Positions 43,455 to 64,000 of a stretch of 64,000 nucleotides of DNA are shown here, piece after piece. The DNA is from Meghimatium bilineatum. Its lineage: Eukaryota > Mollusca > Gastropoda > Stylommatophora > Philomycidae. A program made the translations under genes and the position numbers. The notes beneath the pieces were generated by a model. The model had not been told where the DNA came from. It saw nothing but the letters and a program-made list of their open reading frames with translations, and made no database searches. Every line of letters starts with the position of its first letter. The first letter of the stretch is position 1. Location of the stretch: positions 20,729,379 through 20,793,378 of the forward strand of contig CM067317.1 of NCBI GenBank assembly GCA_034231615.1. Reading direction: 5' to 3'.

Positions 43455-43724
43455 TTGTCTGGGGATTTCCCTATTGTAGTGGTTAAGCTGTTCGCCTTGT
43501 GTTCAAAAGGTCATGGGTTCAAATCCGGCTCGTATCGTCTTGTGTACAAGGTGGATTTTTTCAGAGATCGCTGTGGATTATTGCTTGAAGCTACAGAGTT
43601 ACGTGCTATGAGTGATATTCTCGGCAGGCGGCGTGCCGCTTCGTTGAGAGGGATGGAGTACATATGGGAAACCGAGTACAACGAAGTCAATCCTCTATGA
43701 CTTTTCAACTTTTTTTTCAGAAAA
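43455..43724 (+). mobile_element. tRNA-derived SINE, family 1, best-kept copy
   Basis: A-box-like TAGTGGTTAAGCTGTTCGC, B-box GGGTTCAAATCC, body with GAAGCTACAGAGTTACGTGC, TCGGCAGGCGGCGTGCCG and TACAACGAAGTCAATCCTC, then ACTTTTCAAC and a T run. It sits near the probable end of the SEC61A 3' UTR. Other copies at 11470, 12594 and 21785. Confidence 0.82.
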
Positions 43725-43784
43725 AAATTATTCTTACTTTACAAGATATTTATGTGAATGTAATTTCTCATTAAAATATATAAG

Positions 43785-44365
43785 TTTATTGTACAATTCA
43801 TGTTACAATATTTGATTTACTTTTTGAACATATATAGATTTTCTTATCAATCTCAGCATTAACTTAAGCACTTAATGATTGCAAAATTACAATTGATTTT
43901 AACATTTTCTCAAACTTATGGTCCAAACTTATGCTGATAAAGAACAATATCCTGAACCAAAACCCACACACACTACTATCTTGTGGTTGTTCCCACTCAT
44001 TCCTGTGTAAAGTCTATTGTGCCAGATATTTTAGTAATCAATATACATAACTTACTCTTCAAAATTTCACAAAGACATTATCAACACAGTTAATAAAACA
44101 TCTCGCTGTCAATAATTTGTGCATCCAAACTGAAAATAAACTCAATACTTGAACATTAAGTCGTTCAACTATTTCAAACATTATCTTTTGCCATCTGATA
44201 TTCCAATTCAAATGCTAAAAGAAGACATAAACATACATACAAAATTCACATATTAGATAGATATATGGATAGACAGACAGATGGATATGGTAAAATAAAT
44301 AAAGATTGATGTTTGTACAATGTCAAGAAAATGGACACCATGATGAGATCCAGATGTGTGTAGTC
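43785..44365 (-). other. SEC61A: SEC61A 3' UTR with candidate polyadenylation signal
   Basis: On the minus strand the first AATAAA after the stop is at 43790-43785, giving a 3' UTR of roughly 0.6 kb. The stretch is AT-rich and holds a short GATA/GACA simple repeat near 44268-44285. The extent is inferred from the signal only. Confidence 0.45.
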
Positions 44366-63866
<19,501 letters not shown>

Positions 63867-64000
63867 CTGGAAAATACACAAAAAAGTAATGTGTATACAT
63901 GCAACATTTTTCATAGCTAATAAATTCATCAAAGCTGGTTTCAGAAGTAGCATGGTCCAGCCAATGCAGTTATCTCTTTAAAGGATTGATTGATTAAGAA

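Overview
This is AT-rich nuclear DNA from an animal, most likely an invertebrate: spliced genes with GT-AG introns of up to about 4.7 kb, dense non-LTR retrotransposon debris, SINEs and short DNA transposons. A three-domain gelsolin of 368 residues is the type known from annelids, molluscs and some other invertebrates, and the RNase H-bearing retroelement fragments also resemble molluscan ones. I cannot settle the phylum from sequence alone, and a hemimetabolous arthropod remains possible.

Two host genes are supported, facing each other. The plus-strand gene (coding 7309-36198, 13 coding exons, all junctions in frame, 368 aa) encodes a gelsolin/severin-type actin-severing protein and appears complete in coding sequence. 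The minus-strand gene (coding 63866-44366, 11 coding exons in view) encodes the Sec61 translocon alpha subunit. Its 451 visible residues plus the usual 25 N-terminal residues would give exactly the family's usual 476, so only the first coding exon(s) lie beyond the right edge. Their 3' ends are separated by about 8.2 kb without a convincing gene. The two proteins work separately: one remodels actin in the cytoplasm, the other forms the ER protein-conducting channel.

Layout: 1-7300 is upstream intergenic DNA or 5' untranslated/intronic DNA of the gelsolin gene, filled with old LINE pieces, a hAT-like MITE and SINEs. 7309-36198 is the gelsolin gene, its introns carrying LINEs, SINEs, a pogo-like MITE and a minisatellite. 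36199-44365 is the tail-to-tail spacer. 44366-64000 is SEC61A, whose introns carry a 58-bp satellite, more LINE 3' ends, a hairpin, and a GC-rich 1.3-kb insertion near the right edge that I could not assign to a known class.

The most interesting points are: (1) the 1.3-kb GC-rich insertion at 61990-63302, bounded by 8-bp direct repeats with an A-rich tail and four internal repeats; (2) a SINE-like family with a (GAA)n tail, long and short versions and clear target-site duplications, twice seen nested in other elements; (3) an in-frame 54-bp duplication of the 5' part of gelsolin exon 11 together with its splice acceptor, which could give an 18-residue longer isoform; (4) a GC-AG intron in the gelsolin gene; (5) a perfect-ended 102-bp inverted repeat in a SEC61A intron.
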